DNA of 64,000 nucleotides. Origin: an uncultured Mediterraneibacter sp. Its GTDB lineage: Bacteria; Bacillota; Clostridia; Lachnospirales; Lachnospiraceae. The notes beneath the pieces were generated by a model, which saw nothing but the letters and a program-made list of their open reading frames with translations, did no database searches and was not told the DNA's origin. Each line of letters starts with the position of its first letter. Positions within the stretch are counted from its first letter, which is position 1. A program made the position numbers and the translations under genes. Positions 63,869 through 64,000 of the stretch are shown in pieces. The DNA lies in the NCBI RefSeq assembly GCF_934309415.1, contig NZ_CAKRDI010000002.1, forward strand, positions 122,656 to 186,655. Reading direction: 5' to 3'.

Positions 63869-64000
63869 GTTGCTGTTCACAGTATAGCTGTAAACAGTAA
63901 CGTATCTCGCCATTTAGAATCGTCTTTGGCGATGGGCGAGATACATTCAAGACAATACGTGCATCCTCATAGCTAATCAGCAAAGTGATTAGCTATGGTC
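63869..64000 (+). repeat. 143-bp repeat (copy C), cut by the window end
   Basis: First 132 bases of the element: hairpin 1 (GTTGCTGTTCACAG...), hairpin 2 (GTATCTCGCC / GGGCGAGATAC, inner ATCGTC/GGCGAT with a G-T pair), linker, hairpin 3 identical in stem to copy A (ATAGCTAATCA / TGATTAGCTAT). The missing 11 bases should be the right terminal repeat. Confidence 0.9.

Overview
The window is the replication-origin region of a low-to-mid GC, spore-lineage Firmicute, most likely a gut Lachnospiraceae (Mediterraneibacter / [Ruminococcus] / Dorea / Blautia type). The reasons are the gene order gyrA-gyrB-recF-S4-dnaN-dnaA || rpmH-rnpA-yidD-yidC-khpB-mnmE-mnmG-rsmG, a BofA-family sporulation protein, split transketolase genes, a Tad pilus locus with family-specific accessory genes, and dispersed structured intergenic repeats. 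The genus is an inference; the origin assignment is firm.

Left part (1-13.3 kb): a truncated guanylate kinase paralogue divergent from a Crp/Fnr-type regulator, then an iron-containing alcohol dehydrogenase, tRNA-Cys and tRNA-Glu, and a large lipoprotein. Next is a five-gene sortase pilus operon on the minus strand: VWA tip adhesin, SipA-like signal peptidase homologue, FctA-like major pilin, class B sortase, FctB-like basal pilin. It mirrors the streptococcal FCT layout. Hybrid cluster protein (hcp) follows on the plus strand.

Middle (13.3-34.6 kb): tRNA-Asn and tRNA-Ala flanking a duplicated segment with a 31-bp-stem hairpin; a three-gene envelope cluster (LysM, DUF5711-like, CvpA-like); an HD-domain protein; a pentose-phosphate block (split transketolase, transaldolase, LacI regulator); recR-ybaB-dnaX; pfkA; a TSCPD protein; an AT-rich patch with a secreted protein and a DUF4367 gene interrupted by an in-frame TGA; murG on the opposite strand between an ECF sigma gene and that broken gene; HIT, histidine kinase, rhomboid and BofA genes.

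Tad block (34.6-44.3 kb): a plus-strand operon (tadZ, tadA, tadB, tadC, Flp prepilin, DUF5702-type, TadE-like, prepilin peptidase, TadE-like, DUF6382) behind a consensus promoter and a hairpin-rich leader. It runs head-on to the fork leaving the adjacent origin.

Origin (44.6-62.8 kb): DnaA-box groups lie between dnaN and dnaA, between dnaA and rpmH, and, unexpectedly, downstream of rsmG, where a near-consensus parS site also lies. An alpha/beta-hydrolase gene ends the window.

The least explained component is a dispersed repeat family. Three near-identical copies (two complete at 143 bp, one cut by the window edge) are built from three hairpins with 11-12-bp terminal inverted repeats. Many gaps also carry only the first ~33-bp hairpin or an associated second module. 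The stems show compensatory changes between copies.
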